Position numbers and translations under genes: made by a program. From assembly GCA_021157555.1 (NCBI GenBank), contig JAGGWL010000218.1, forward strand, positions 1-7,538: a stretch of DNA of 7,538 nucleotides. Reading direction: 5' to 3'. Source of the DNA: Deltaproteobacteria bacterium. Lineage in GTDB: Bacteria > Desulfobacterota > Desulfobacteria > Desulfobacterales > BuS5. The notes below the pieces were generated by a model. The model was not told where the DNA came from. It did no database searches and saw only the letters and a program-made list of their open reading frames with translations. Positions 1 to 6,803 of the stretch are shown piece by piece (the first letter of the stretch is position 1; every line of letters begins with the position of its first letter).

Positions 1-951
1 AAGAATGGTAAAATTTTCTTTTATAAAATTATATTTTTTTTTGATTGTCGGATTTAAATAAATATACTGCATATTAAATTCTTTTAGTCTTTTTAAGGCA
101 TTTGACACTTTTTCGCTGAACGCTATATGGTTTTTACGAAAGCTGTTAAGTAATATATCTGTTACAAGATTATGCACAATAGTACCGTTGGTGTTTCCTA
201 TTACTTCCACACTTTCCCTGGGGAGGTCGGATCTTTTAATAACCGAGAGGCGGATGGCGTCTTCTATGTCACGGCCTATGTAGCTGATAGTGTCGGCCAT
301 CCTGACAACACATCCTTCCATGGTCATGGGCACAAAGTGAGCTTTAGGGTTATTTTTTTTATTATTCAGCTTTTTTTTAAATACTTTAAATGAATTATCA
401 GCACAAGGTTTAAGCAGTCTGTTATGAATTTCACCATCATGGCAGAGAATACCATCAAGTGTTTGTAAACAAAGATTCAATCCCCTTCCTTTTCGTTCGA
501 CTTTATCAAGAAATTGAATACTCTGAACACTATGAAGAAATTGTCCGATATTATGTGATTTGCATATTTTTGATAAAAATTTTTCACCATCATGTCCAAA
601 AGGGGTGTGACCAATATCATGACCAAGTGCAATTGCCTCTATAAGGTCTTCGTTCAATCGAAGGTATCGTCCTATAGTTCTGGAAATTTTGGAAACAAGC
701 TGCACATGAAGCATTCTGTGCGTAATATGGTCATTTTCTATAAGATAAAAAACCTGTGTTTTGTCGATATAGCGTGTATAGGCAAGTGAATGGAGGATAC
801 GGTCAACATCCACCGAAAAGTTTTGGCGGTAACCATTATCAATAAGCGATTCATTTAACCGGCGTACTCCCGATTCGCTTAATGCGGCTATTTTAGAGAG
901 TCTTGTAGACTCTCTCTTGTCCAGCGATTTTTTAATTTTATCAAGAGGCAT
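1..951 (-). CDS. dgt: dGTPase-like HD-domain triphosphohydrolase, N-terminal 317 residues (3' end beyond window)
   Basis: The minus-strand frame is open from an ATG at 951 to the window edge (317 codons, no stop), so the C-terminus is missing. The protein carries the dGTPase pattern: DRILHSLAYTRYIDKTQVF (residues 50-68), a first HD-family histidine H78 in ITHRMLH, the H111-D112 doublet in LGHDIGHTPFGHDGE, and a distal aspartate D220 in VRMADTISYIGRD. In the family these residues hold the metal that hydrolyses dNTPs to nucleoside and triphosphate, in the cytoplasm, as part of nucleotide-pool control. An in-frame TAA lies about 30 nt upstream of the ATG. A weak GGAA sits 9 nt before the ATG; a TTG at 966 is an alternative start. 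The gene is the last visible one of the minus-strand run and follows the ATP-grasp gene after 69 nt. The family is clear; substrate preference is not, because many Dgt-like proteins have other nucleotide substrates. Confidence 0.9.
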   Translation of the reverse strand, partial: MPLDKIKKSLDKRESTRLSKIAALSESGVRRLNESLIDNGYRQNFSVDVDRILHSLAYTRYIDKTQVFYLIENDHITHRMLHVQLVSKISRTIGRYLRLNEDLIEAIALGHDIGHTPFGHDGEKFLSKICKSHNIGQFLHSVQSIQFLDKVERKGRGLNLCLQTLDGILCHDGEIHNRLLKPCADNSFKVFKKKLNNKKNNPKAHFVPMTMEGCVVRMADTISYIGRDIEDAIRLSVIKRSDLPRESVEVIGNTNGTIVHNLVTDILLNSFRKNHIAFSEKVSNALKRLKEFNMQYIYLNPTIKKKYNFIKENFTIL

Positions 952-1020
952 GTCGTAACGTTCCAATATAAAAGATATTTATGGAATGGTATTTTTAATC
1001 GTAGGGGTAAACCCCCGTTC

Positions 1021-1806
1021 CTATATTTCGCCACTTTCAATTAATCTCTCCATTAGCGCAACATAGTTTATCCCGAATTTCTTGAAACCTTCCTTGCCGT
1101 ATTTCATGTTTGCTTCAAGCACATAGTATTTATCATCATGTTGAATAATATCAATACCCACATCATTCCACCGGCATTTTTTTGCTGTATACAGGGCAAG
1201 ATCCAAAGCGTTTACGGGGACAGGTTTTAAACTTACAGACCCTCCAGCCGCAATATTGCTGCGAAATTCACCTGGAGAGGATATACGCCAGTATGCATGT
1301 ACTATATTGTTACCGATGATAACAATCCTTATGTCCCTGTCTGACGGCAAATATTTTTGAATATAGGCAGCATGTGTTTTTTCGCAATATTCTGCAAGAT
1401 CATTTTTATTTTTAATAAGATATACACCTCTGCCCATGGCGGATCCTCTTGGAATCTTGCCTATAAAAGGAAAACTAAAATAATCTGTTATAGTTGATTT
1501 CTGATATTTCCCGTAAAAAATTTTTGTTTTTGGATGGGGTATATTTAAAAGTGTAAAAATTCCTGTTTGCTTGATTTTATCCTGAGCAAACAGATAAGTC
1601 TGATGAGTTGGAAAAATTTTTTTCCGCATGGCATTAAACAAGTCAGCATAAAATGTGCTTGGATAGTATATTTTTTCTGCGTTTCTGATCAGTTCAGCCT
1701 CAGAAGCACTATAATTTGAAAAATCAGGTTTAATACCAATGGTGATTATATTTTTACAATCTTTAAGACGTGCTTCAAGAGCTATTTTTTTTGTTTTATT
1801 GATCAT
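1021..1806 (-). CDS. RimK-like ATP-grasp ligase
   Basis: This 261-residue protein shows ATP-grasp landmarks in RimK order: QDK (75-77) at the start of the ATP-binding part, a lysine in FIGK (K117) followed by a glycine-rich loop PRGSAMGRGV (119-128), YIQKYLP (148-154), RDIRIVIIG (157-165), EFRSNIAAGGS (180-190), VGIDII (216-221), and the magnesium-binding LEAN (E231, N233). RimK-type enzymes form a carboxylate-amine bond through an acyl-phosphate, for example adding glutamate to a protein or small acceptor. The acceptor here cannot be told. It is shorter than RimK (about 300 residues), and the N-terminal pre-ATP-grasp domain is reduced. The ATG overlaps the TGA of the upstream lipoprotein gene as ATGA (1803-1806), which indicates translational coupling. 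A role in modifying an envelope component would fit the neighbouring lipoproteins but is inference. Confidence 0.88.
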   Translation of the reverse strand: MINKTKKIALEARLKDCKNIITIGIKPDFSNYSASEAELIRNAEKIYYPSTFYADLFNAMRKKIFPTHQTYLFAQDKIKQTGIFTLLNIPHPKTKIFYGKYQKSTITDYFSFPFIGKIPRGSAMGRGVYLIKNKNDLAEYCEKTHAAYIQKYLPSDRDIRIVIIGNNIVHAYWRISSPGEFRSNIAAGGSVSLKPVPVNALDLALYTAKKCRWNDVGIDIIQHDDKYYVLEANMKYGKEGFKKFGINYVALMERLIESGEI

Positions 1807-2600
1807 TGGTTCAGTTTAAAAATCGATGGCTCAATGGGAATATCTGTCCAGTATTTATCAATATCAAGATGTACAAGAGCATCATTATCAGAAATTAAAA
1901 ATCCTGTAGGGATATCATAACCTTTAATTTTTTGTATTCCATCAAAAGCAGCCGAGTATACAACAGAGCCTTTGGAATTGATAAATTCAATATGTTGTAC
2001 AGCCTTTGTTTTTGTATCAAAGAAAATTTTTTCTACTATTTCCCCACTTTTTTTCCCCCAATTTTTTTTTTGAAGAATAAGTGTTGATACATCCGATTCT
2101 GTATTTTTTTTTAATAAAACATCAGTATATTCTGAAACAGGAATCCGACCGGTTAGCAGCGCTATTATATGAGTTATTTTAACGGGTATTGAAATAATTT
2201 TATTCAGGTCCGCGTTAAAGGATTTTTTATAAAATTTTTTACTATGATGGAACAGAAAATATATTTTTTTGCCGTTTCCTGCAATACTTATGTATGGCTG
2301 TCCGGCAGTACTGAGGATTTCCATACGAATTTTATCAGGAAATGAGCCCGCCCAGGCTATACGTGTGCTTTGATTGATTCCATTATTATAAAACCTGATT
2401 GTGCCAATTCCTTTGAATGTTTTTAGTCGGCAATTTGTTTTTTCAAAAAGAGCCAGAATTGTTTCTGCGTCACCTTCTTTTTTTGATGATGGGGATTGAA
2501 CCTCGAATATACCAGGCTTTTGCGGAGTTGTTCCAATAATGGCACTGCAGGATGATAATAAAAAAGCAATAAGAATACCTGGTAAAAAAAAGTGCTTAAT
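1803..2600 (-). CDS. LolB/DUF4292-like outer-membrane lipoprotein with a probable ATT start
   Basis: The frame is 265 codons long. The first ATG (2324) would give only 173 residues and would discard conserved-looking sequence, but the frame stays open upstream to a TGA at about 2613. Starting at ATT 2600 gives MKHFFLPGILIAFLLSSC, a textbook lipoprotein signal peptide with lipobox LSSC (C18). The GGAGGGGTGA just upstream is a strong ribosome binding site, and no ATG, GTG or TTG is in frame near it. The mature part, with a FKGIGTIRF strand, IAWAGSFPDKIRMEI, and ITHIIALLTGRIPVSEY, follows the layout of LolB and DUF4292 lipoproteins, which fold as an open beta barrel that binds lipid or lipoprotein acyl chains. 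The gene overlaps the TPR lipoprotein gene by 5 nt. A TPR-protein gene directly before lolB is also known from gammaproteobacteria such as Pseudomonas, which supports the call. Function as a true LolB is unproven. Confidence 0.72.
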   Translation of the reverse strand: MKHFFLPGILIAFLLSSCSAIIGTTPQKPGIFEVQSPSSKKEGDAETILALFEKTNCRLKTFKGIGTIRFYNNGINQSTRIAWAGSFPDKIRMEILSTAGQPYISIAGNGKKIYFLFHHSKKFYKKSFNADLNKIISIPVKITHIIALLTGRIPVSEYTDVLLKKNTESDVSTLILQKKNWGKKSGEIVEKIFFDTKTKAVQHIEFINSKGSVVYSAAFDGIQKIKGYDIPTGFLISDNDALVHLDIDKYWTDIPIEPSIFKLNQ

Positions 2601-4326
2601 GATTACTATTCACCCCTCCCAGTTTCTTGATTTTTTCTGTAAGCTCTTTGTTATCCTTTGGTTTTAGCTTTAAAGAATTTTTGTAGGTTTCAAGAGCATT
2701 TTTTTTTTGATTCATTTCCAGGTAAACATCACCCAAATGTTCCATTATAACAGGATCATTGGATGTCATCTCGACCGCCTTTTTAAGGATTTTTAATGCT
2801 TTTTCAAAAAGGCCTTTTTTATAATAAACCCAGCCTAAACTGTCAGTAATATAGCCGTCATCAGATTTATATTCAAGAGCTTTGAGAATCAATTGCTCGG
2901 CCTCATCAAGATTCTCTCCGGAATCCGCATAGGTATATCCGATATAATTTAAAGCATCCGCATGTTCAGGATCTATTCCAATAACTGACTGCATCAATTC
3001 GATGGCTTTTTCCCTTTTACCATATTTGTCATAAACAACACCTAAACGGAAAAGGAGTTTAGTGTTATCAGGATCAATTCTAATTCCTTCTTTAAAAGCA
3101 TCAATTGATTTTTCATACTCCCCGGCTTCTTCATAAAATATTCCAAGATACAAAAAATATTCCGGATTATCCGGAATATTTTTTATTAATTCTTTTAAGA
3201 TCTCTATGGCTTTATCTGTCTTCCCCTGTTGCTGATAAAAAAAAGATAGATGAGCGGCGGAATTTTCATAAAATCTTGAATCAGGGGTTACTTTTTCAAA
3301 ATATTTTATAGCCGCATCATGGTCATTAAGTCCGTCAATGGTCATTCCCGTCAAATAGTTTATCTCCGAACTTTCAGGAGCGCCTTTTAACATACCTTCA
3401 AGAATTATCCTTGCATCATTAAATCGTTTTTTCGTCAAATAGAGCTGAACTATCTTTCTGATTACATTATCGTCCGACAAACTCCTTTTTCCAAGCTCCT
3501 TTAATAAAAAATCTGCGTCTTTGGGCTTATTGCTTTTTGAATAATATAAGGATAACTCCAGAATTACTCTGATGTTACGAGGATCATATTCAAGTATCCT
3601 TTTACATATTTTTTCTATCTGCTTTGTTTTATTAATAGTTGAATACAATTTAATAAGCTCAAAGTGTGCTTCTTCAAGCTTTGGTTTGAGTTCTATAGTT
3701 TTCTTATATTCCTTTTCGGCTTTGGCATATTCTTTTTTTTCAAGATGGAGCTTTCCTAAAAAAAAATGTCCAACATACGATTCAGGAAAATTTTTTACCA
3801 GTCTTTCATATATTTTAAATGCTTTGTTCGTGTCATTCTCATTCATATATATATTGCCGAGAAGAACATAAATCTCTTTGTTTTTTGGATCTGTTTTTAT
3901 GGCTTTTTCATATGTTTTTTTTGCTTTTTCCAGATTTTTCAGACTTTGATTAATTTTTCCGCTTATAATCAGAAAATCTATATTTTCAGGATGCTTGTTC
4001 AATATTTGTTCAACTACTTCTAAAGCTTTTTTTGTATGAAACTGATGCAGATACAGCATAGTCAGTTCTTTGTGCAAGTATATTGATTCAGGATCTTTTT
4101 TTAACGCTTTTTTAATATACTTGACCGCTTCAGAATAATTACCTTTTTTTATTTGAATCTGCGCTTCTGTAAAATAGTAGTATTTCCCATCGGATTTAAA
4201 AAAAGAGACAGGTTTTTTAGGGGGCTGCCGTATATCCTGATCAATTGCTGCCTTTATTTTACAACCTGAAAAGATAAAAACCAGAATTATAATTATGCTC
4301 AGCTTATTACAAATATCAAGTTTCAT
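2596..4326 (-). CDS. TPR-repeat lipoprotein, 576 residues
   Basis: The N-terminus has a basic start, a hydrophobic stretch (residues 9-20) and FSGC with C22 as probable lipidated cysteine, so the protein is likely exported and anchored to a membrane. From about residue 48 to 570 it is almost wholly tetratricopeptide repeats of 34 residues, with repeated A..Y.KAI..DP and LG..Y patterns, giving an alpha-solenoid scaffold for protein binding. The C-terminal block with ALNYIGYTYADSGENLDEAE and TDSLGWVYYKKGLFEKAL matches the conserved end of proteobacterial TPR proteins encoded beside lolB. The ATG at 4326 has AGGA 9 nt upstream. The stop overlaps the start of the LolB-like lipoprotein gene, suggesting coupled expression and a shared job in envelope or lipoprotein handling (inference). 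The rpoH-like gene lies 60 nt upstream with no terminator seen between them, so one transcript is plausible. Confidence 0.9.
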   Translation of the reverse strand: MKLDICNKLSIIIILVFIFSGCKIKAAIDQDIRQPPKKPVSFFKSDGKYYYFTEAQIQIKKGNYSEAVKYIKKALKKDPESIYLHKELTMLYLHQFHTKKALEVVEQILNKHPENIDFLIISGKINQSLKNLEKAKKTYEKAIKTDPKNKEIYVLLGNIYMNENDTNKAFKIYERLVKNFPESYVGHFFLGKLHLEKKEYAKAEKEYKKTIELKPKLEEAHFELIKLYSTINKTKQIEKICKRILEYDPRNIRVILELSLYYSKSNKPKDADFLLKELGKRSLSDDNVIRKIVQLYLTKKRFNDARIILEGMLKGAPESSEINYLTGMTIDGLNDHDAAIKYFEKVTPDSRFYENSAAHLSFFYQQQGKTDKAIEILKELIKNIPDNPEYFLYLGIFYEEAGEYEKSIDAFKEGIRIDPDNTKLLFRLGVVYDKYGKREKAIELMQSVIGIDPEHADALNYIGYTYADSGENLDEAEQLILKALEYKSDDGYITDSLGWVYYKKGLFEKALKILKKAVEMTSNDPVIMEHLGDVYLEMNQKKNALETYKNSLKLKPKDNKELTEKIKKLGGVNSNH

Positions 4327-4386
4327 TATTTATGATCCTGTGTAGGAGTATAGAATTTTGTATGAAAATTATTTCGTCCCCGTTCC

Positions 4387-5322
4387 TTAGTCTTTCAAAT
4401 TAATTGTGTCCGAATATACGTCAAAATCATGTATTTCTTTTTTAAAAAAAGTTTTCATTTTTTTAATAATATTTTTTTCTATCTGTCTTACGCGTTCCCT
4501 TGATATATTATAACGATCGCCTATTTCCTGTAATGTAACAGGATCATCAGAAAAAATTCGCAAATTAAATATATCAAGTTCTCTATCTGTTATATTTTTT
4601 TTAAATTTATTAACAACATTATGCAGCAGCTCGTCAACCTCTTTTTTGGCAAACTGATCTTCAACAGATACTGCATCAACATTTAATATTTCAACACGTT
4701 TTGTGTCTGAATCATCATTAATCTTGGCATCCAGAGAAACATCCCACCCATCAAGCCTCTGATCCATATCTACTATTTCTTTTTCAGAAACCCCCAGCTT
4801 TTCCGAAAGAAGTTTCGGTTTTGGATCAAAACCATCGTCAATTAATTTTTGTTTCTCTTTTTTAAGTTTAAAAAATAACTTGCGCTGCCCTTGGGTTGTT
4901 CCGATTTTGACAAGCCGCCAGTTATCCATGATAAATTTTAATATATATGCCTTTATCCAGAATGAGGCGTAATATGAAAATTTTACATTTTTATAGGGAT
5001 CAAATTTTTTAACTGCCCTCATGAGGCCAACATTACCTTCCTGGATAAGGTCTAACAGATTCTGCATCCAGTTCCTCTGAAATTCCATGGCTATTTTAAC
5101 AACAAGCCTTAGATTTGAAGTAATCAGAATATATGCAGCATCATCATCATCATTTTCCTGGATCCTTTTTCCGAGTTTTATTTCTTCCTCTCTTGTAAGG
5201 AGTCTGTGCCTGTTTATTTCTCTCAGGTATCTCTGAAGAGGATCATATTGCACAAGCGCTTTTTCAGAAGTTTTTTGTTTGACAACGATCTTTTTGTTCT
5301 TCGTTTTATCCGGCTTGTTCAT
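4387..5322 (-). CDS. rpoH: RNA polymerase sigma-32 type factor (RpoH family)
   Basis: This 311-residue protein is a group 3 sigma-70 factor. Region 1.2 is DPLQRYLREI to LGKRI (28-53), region 2 runs about 66-136 with NLLDLIQEGNVGLMRAVKKF (core binding) and YYASFWIKAYILKFIMDNWR (-10 recognition), and region 4 has the helix-turn-helix TLQEIGDRYNISRERVRQIE (263-282) for -35 recognition. The stretch QGQRKLFFKL (144-153) is the RpoH box typical of heat-shock sigma factors, which is the main reason to name it RpoH rather than RpoD or RpoS. Length agrees with RpoH (about 280-310). The lysine-rich 20-residue N-terminal tail is an extension. The ATG has AAGGG with a short spacer upstream. It is the first gene of the minus-strand run. 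Some deltaproteobacteria carry several RpoH paralogues, so heat shock as its signal is assumed. Confidence 0.88.
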   Translation of the reverse strand: MNKPDKTKNKKIVVKQKTSEKALVQYDPLQRYLREINRHRLLTREEEIKLGKRIQENDDDDAAYILITSNLRLVVKIAMEFQRNWMQNLLDLIQEGNVGLMRAVKKFDPYKNVKFSYYASFWIKAYILKFIMDNWRLVKIGTTQGQRKLFFKLKKEKQKLIDDGFDPKPKLLSEKLGVSEKEIVDMDQRLDGWDVSLDAKINDDSDTKRVEILNVDAVSVEDQFAKKEVDELLHNVVNKFKKNITDRELDIFNLRIFSDDPVTLQEIGDRYNISRERVRQIEKNIIKKMKTFFKKEIHDFDVYSDTINLKD

Positions 5323-5373
5323 CTTGACCCTTCATCCTGTTTTATTATTTTTGTTTCGTCCTTGTTTCTTATT

Positions 5374-5402
5374 TATATAAATAAAATATCTCTTTATAAC
5401 AA
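5374..5402 (-). promoter_or_regulatory. Candidate sigma-70 promoter for the rpoH-led operon
   Basis: On the minus strand TTGTTA (5402-5397, 4 of 6 to the -35 consensus) and TATATA (5379-5374, 4 of 6 to the -10 consensus) are separated by exactly 17 nt. Transcription would start near 5367, leaving a leader of about 45 nt before the rpoH ATG. The region is very AT-rich, so chance matches are easy. Confidence 0.35.
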
Positions 5403-5434
5403 ATAAAAAAAAACGGCTATAAAAATAATTTTAG

Positions 5435-5463
5435 TGGACAGCATGTTAACAAAATGATAGAAA
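5435..5463 (+). promoter_or_regulatory. Candidate promoter for tRNA-Arg
   Basis: TGGACA (5435-5440, 5 of 6 to the -35 consensus) and TAGAAA (5458-5463, 4 of 6 to the -10 consensus) are spaced by 17 nt. The predicted start, about 5470, is 8 nt before the mature tRNA, which is a usual arrangement. It is back to back with the rpoH promoter. Confidence 0.4.
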
Positions 5464-5477
5464 GTTCAAATTGATGC

Positions 5478-5554
<77 letters not shown>

Positions 5555-5564
5555 TTAAAAAATC

Positions 5565-5599
5565 AAGGCTTTTGGGAATTTTTTCCGGGAGCCTTTTTT
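5565..5599 (+). terminator. Rho-independent terminator of tRNA-Arg
   Basis: AAGGCT (5565-5570) pairs with AGCCTT (5590-5595); inside, GGAA pairs with TTCC. A run of T follows to 5599. It lies 10 nt after the encoded CCA and so ends the tRNA transcript. Confidence 0.85.
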
Positions 5600-5773
5600 G
5601 CTTGTCCGGTAGTCCTCCGGTAATCTTGTAAAATTATACTTTCGCAATAGGGTATTGGAACAACCCTCTCCAGAACATCAAACCGTCCTTATCTTTTACA
5701 CATTTCAACATCTTAATCAGTGAGTGTCAAGCAACAATTAGTCTTCAGCGCTTTTTCTGTTGTCAGATAATAG
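5600..5773. other. Gene-free stretch between tRNA terminator and intron remnant
   Basis: No open frame with a plausible start and no RNA gene is seen here. The segment should hold any truncated 5' part of the intron or the far half of a disrupted attC site, but neither is convincing. GAGAAAC at 5773-5779 resembles the reverse complement of the CTTTCTC next to the intron 3' end (6 of 7), too short to rely on. A degenerate former cassette is possible. Confidence 0.4.
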
Positions 5774-6073
5774 AGAAACTGGATTTATACCCCAGAGGAA
5801 GGTGGGATTATTACCGCCTTACTGCAACGAGGTATAATCAAAGCCTTGAATAGCTGGATTATCAGGCGACCACGGTGTATTGTCTGGAAACAGTGGAAGA
5901 ACTCAGGAACTAAAGTACGAAACCTGAAAAAGCCTGGAATTGCTCATAAGCAGGTTGTAAGCTGCGGGAATGCCCGCAAGAAACACTGGCGTATGAGCAT
6001 AGTCACGTGGGTGGTTATTGCTTTGCCAAAACAATATTTCTTCTATAAAGGATTATTCCTGCCTGGAAATTGA
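5774..6073 (+). pseudogene. ltrA: Group II intron reverse transcriptase/maturase, C-terminal fragment
   Basis: The frame is open from just after a TAG at 5771 to the TGA at 6071. LNSWIIRRPRCIVWKQWKN followed by TKVRNLKKPGI, then ARKKHWRMS and ALPKQYFFYKGLFLPGN, follows the order of the group II intron maturase domain (GIIM, domain X) and tail: LDxWIRRRLRxxxWKQWK, a basic RNLxKxGI segment, RKxxWRxS, then LxxxYFxxxGL. In an intact element this domain binds intron RNA and helps it fold and splice. Upstream, TPEEGGIITALLQ resembles the reverse-transcriptase motif GTPQGGxISPLLAN with a small deletion, but the catalytic YADD and everything between it and domain X are gone. It has no proper start (the first candidate is TTG at 5846). 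This is a dead fragment; the intron class is not assigned. Confidence 0.75.
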
Positions 6074-6165
6074 ACCTTCTTGATCAGCCGAACCGCCTTT
6101 TGCACGCGATCTGTATGCCGGGTTGTGTGTGAGGGCACCTTAGTCATGGGGAGTCCTATCCCGAT
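6074..6165 (+). ncRNA. Group II intron 3' ribozyme part (domain V/VI-like)
   Basis: ACCGCCTTT (5' strand), TGCA / TGTA upper stem with a 7-nt loop, a TG bulge and CCGGGTTGT can be laid onto the canonical domain V of bacterial introns that begin GAACCGCC after the reading frame. Several lower-stem pairs no longer match, so it is probably decayed. Domain VI would be GGGCACC to TCCC with the bulged A in CCTA. The 3' splice point is placed at 6165/6166. Confidence 0.55.
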
Positions 6166-6655
6166 GTGCCTTTCTCATTCCCTGGTTAACAAATCGAGGT
6201 AGGACACCATACAAGGGCCCAGTACTTTTAGGAAAATTGTGTAACTTACAGTTGAATTCAATATCAATCTCAATAGTTGAACTGTGGTTGTCTAAATTGC
6301 GAGCGATTTGTGTCGCATGGCCATCTGGAATGCTATCGGATAAATGAAGGAGCGATATTTGACCAGAATTGAGGCCTCTTTTTTTCAACGTTGATGTCTT
6401 TTGAGTTGTCCCCCCACACAAGAATTTTAATTCTGCCCGATCTAACTCAATTTCAAAAGGAGATAAATTGATCACCTGAAGCCATATATCAAACGAGGCC
6501 GCTTCTCCAAGATTAACCGTGGCGTATTCGTGGCGCGGCCTTACATCAATAAGAACCAATTCTCCCATTCGCTCTTTCGTAAATATTTTTCTTAGAATGA
6601 AAGGCGGCAGCCATTTAAAGATCTTCCATATAGATGATATTGATAAGCCCTCCAA
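6140..6655 (-). CDS. Unknown cassette-type protein, 3' end overwritten by the intron
   Basis: I do not recognise this 171-residue protein. It starts with TTG (6655), preceded after 6 nt by a good ribosome site AGAGGT, with a TAA just before it, so the TTG start is well supported. Residues 5-25 (SISSIWKIFKWLPPFILRKIF) are hydrophobic and aromatic with basic residues and may lie on or in a membrane. The rest (33-150) alternates short beta-strand-like stretches, such as ELVLIDVRP, FDIWLQVINLSPFEIELDRAELKFLCGG and SSTIEIDIEFNCKL, suggesting an Ig-like or LEA-like beta sandwich. From about residue 164 the frame reads into the intron (HRDRTPHD), so the present C-terminus is not original. It starts 27 nt after the attC core at 6683, as expected for the first gene of a cassette. 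There is no basis for a function. Confidence 0.6.
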   Translation of the reverse strand: MEGLSISSIWKIFKWLPPFILRKIFTKERMGELVLIDVRPRHEYATVNLGEAASFDIWLQVINLSPFEIELDRAELKFLCGGTTQKTSTLKKRGLNSGQISLLHLSDSIPDGHATQIARNLDNHSSTIEIDIEFNCKLHNFPKSTGPLYGVLPRFVNQGMRKAHRDRTPHD

Positions 6656-6676
6656 AATTTACCTCTTTATAATGTC

Positions 6677-6803
6677 GCATAACGCAGAAGTCAGGTGCAG
6701 CCAGGGTTACCACAACCTCTGCTAAAAATTATATATTTCAATTTTACCACAATCTGCCAAAACGGCGTAGACCCTGGCTGTCACCTGAACTGACAGGTTA
6801 TGA
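6677..6803 (-). repeat. attC integron recombination site 1
   Basis: Read on the plus strand: outer box GCATAAC (6677-6683), 7-nt spacer, arm TCAGGTGCAGCCAGGGT (6691-6707), variable centre of 63 nt, arm ACCCTGGCTGTCACCTGA (6771-6788), 8-nt spacer, outer box GTTATGA (6797-6803). The outer boxes pair, and the arms pair over 17 bp with a single unpaired T at 6781. One extra base in one arm is the extrahelical base that tells the integrase which strand to use. On the minus strand the right-hand core GTTATGC is cut after its G (6683). The orientation agrees with minus-strand cassettes; the TAA stop of the nuclease-like gene lies inside the first box. Confidence 0.82.

Larger units (their letters stand above)
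5774..6165 (+). mobile_element. Group II intron remnant (5'-truncated, 3' end preserved)
   Basis: The segment contains, in order, the C-terminal maturase part of the intron-encoded protein, then directly after its stop codon the sequence GAACCGCC ... GGTTGTGTGTGAGGG (6072-6134), which follows the standard layout of bacterial intron domain V, and finally CCTATCCCGAT ending at 6165, which matches the usual bacterial intron 3' end CCTACTCGAT. The catalytic 5' domains, the 5' boundary and most of the reverse transcriptase are absent. The orientation is plus, opposite to the flanking cassette genes. The element cannot splice or move by itself. The left boundary given is where the readable protein frame begins; the real one is unknown. 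Confidence 0.7.

Noticed and set aside
172..789. Plus-strand open frames at 172-393, 459-644 and 592-789
   Set aside because: They lie antisense to the continuous, motif-rich dGTPase frame, lack ribosome sites and show no protein-like pattern.
1803..2324. Start of the lipoprotein gene at ATG 2324
   Set aside because: The frame continues 92 codons upstream with a signal peptide and lipobox, and the internal ATG lies in the middle of a beta-strand region without a ribosome site.
3105..4023. Plus-strand open frames inside the TPR gene
   Set aside because: They are antisense reflections of an AT-rich TPR gene; the hydrophobic residues come from the reverse complement of lysine-rich codons.
5206..5406. 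Plus-strand frame over the start of the sigma factor gene
   Set aside because: It is antisense to conserved region 1.2 of the sigma factor and runs into the divergent promoter region.
5680..5740. Minus-strand TTGACA ... TGAAAT promoter-like pair with 17-nt spacing
   Set aside because: It points towards the tRNA terminator from the wrong strand with no gene to serve, so it is probably chance.
6519..6725. Plus-strand frame crossing from the unknown cassette gene into attC site 1
   Set aside because: It overlaps an attC structure and has no credible ribosome site; the minus-strand gene with a good AGAGGT site explains the region better.
6677..6803. Reading attC site 1 as a rho-independent terminator or an insertion-sequence end
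   Set aside because: There is no T-run after the stem; the 63-nt centre, paired outer boxes and single extra base fit attC and not a terminator or terminal inverted repeats.
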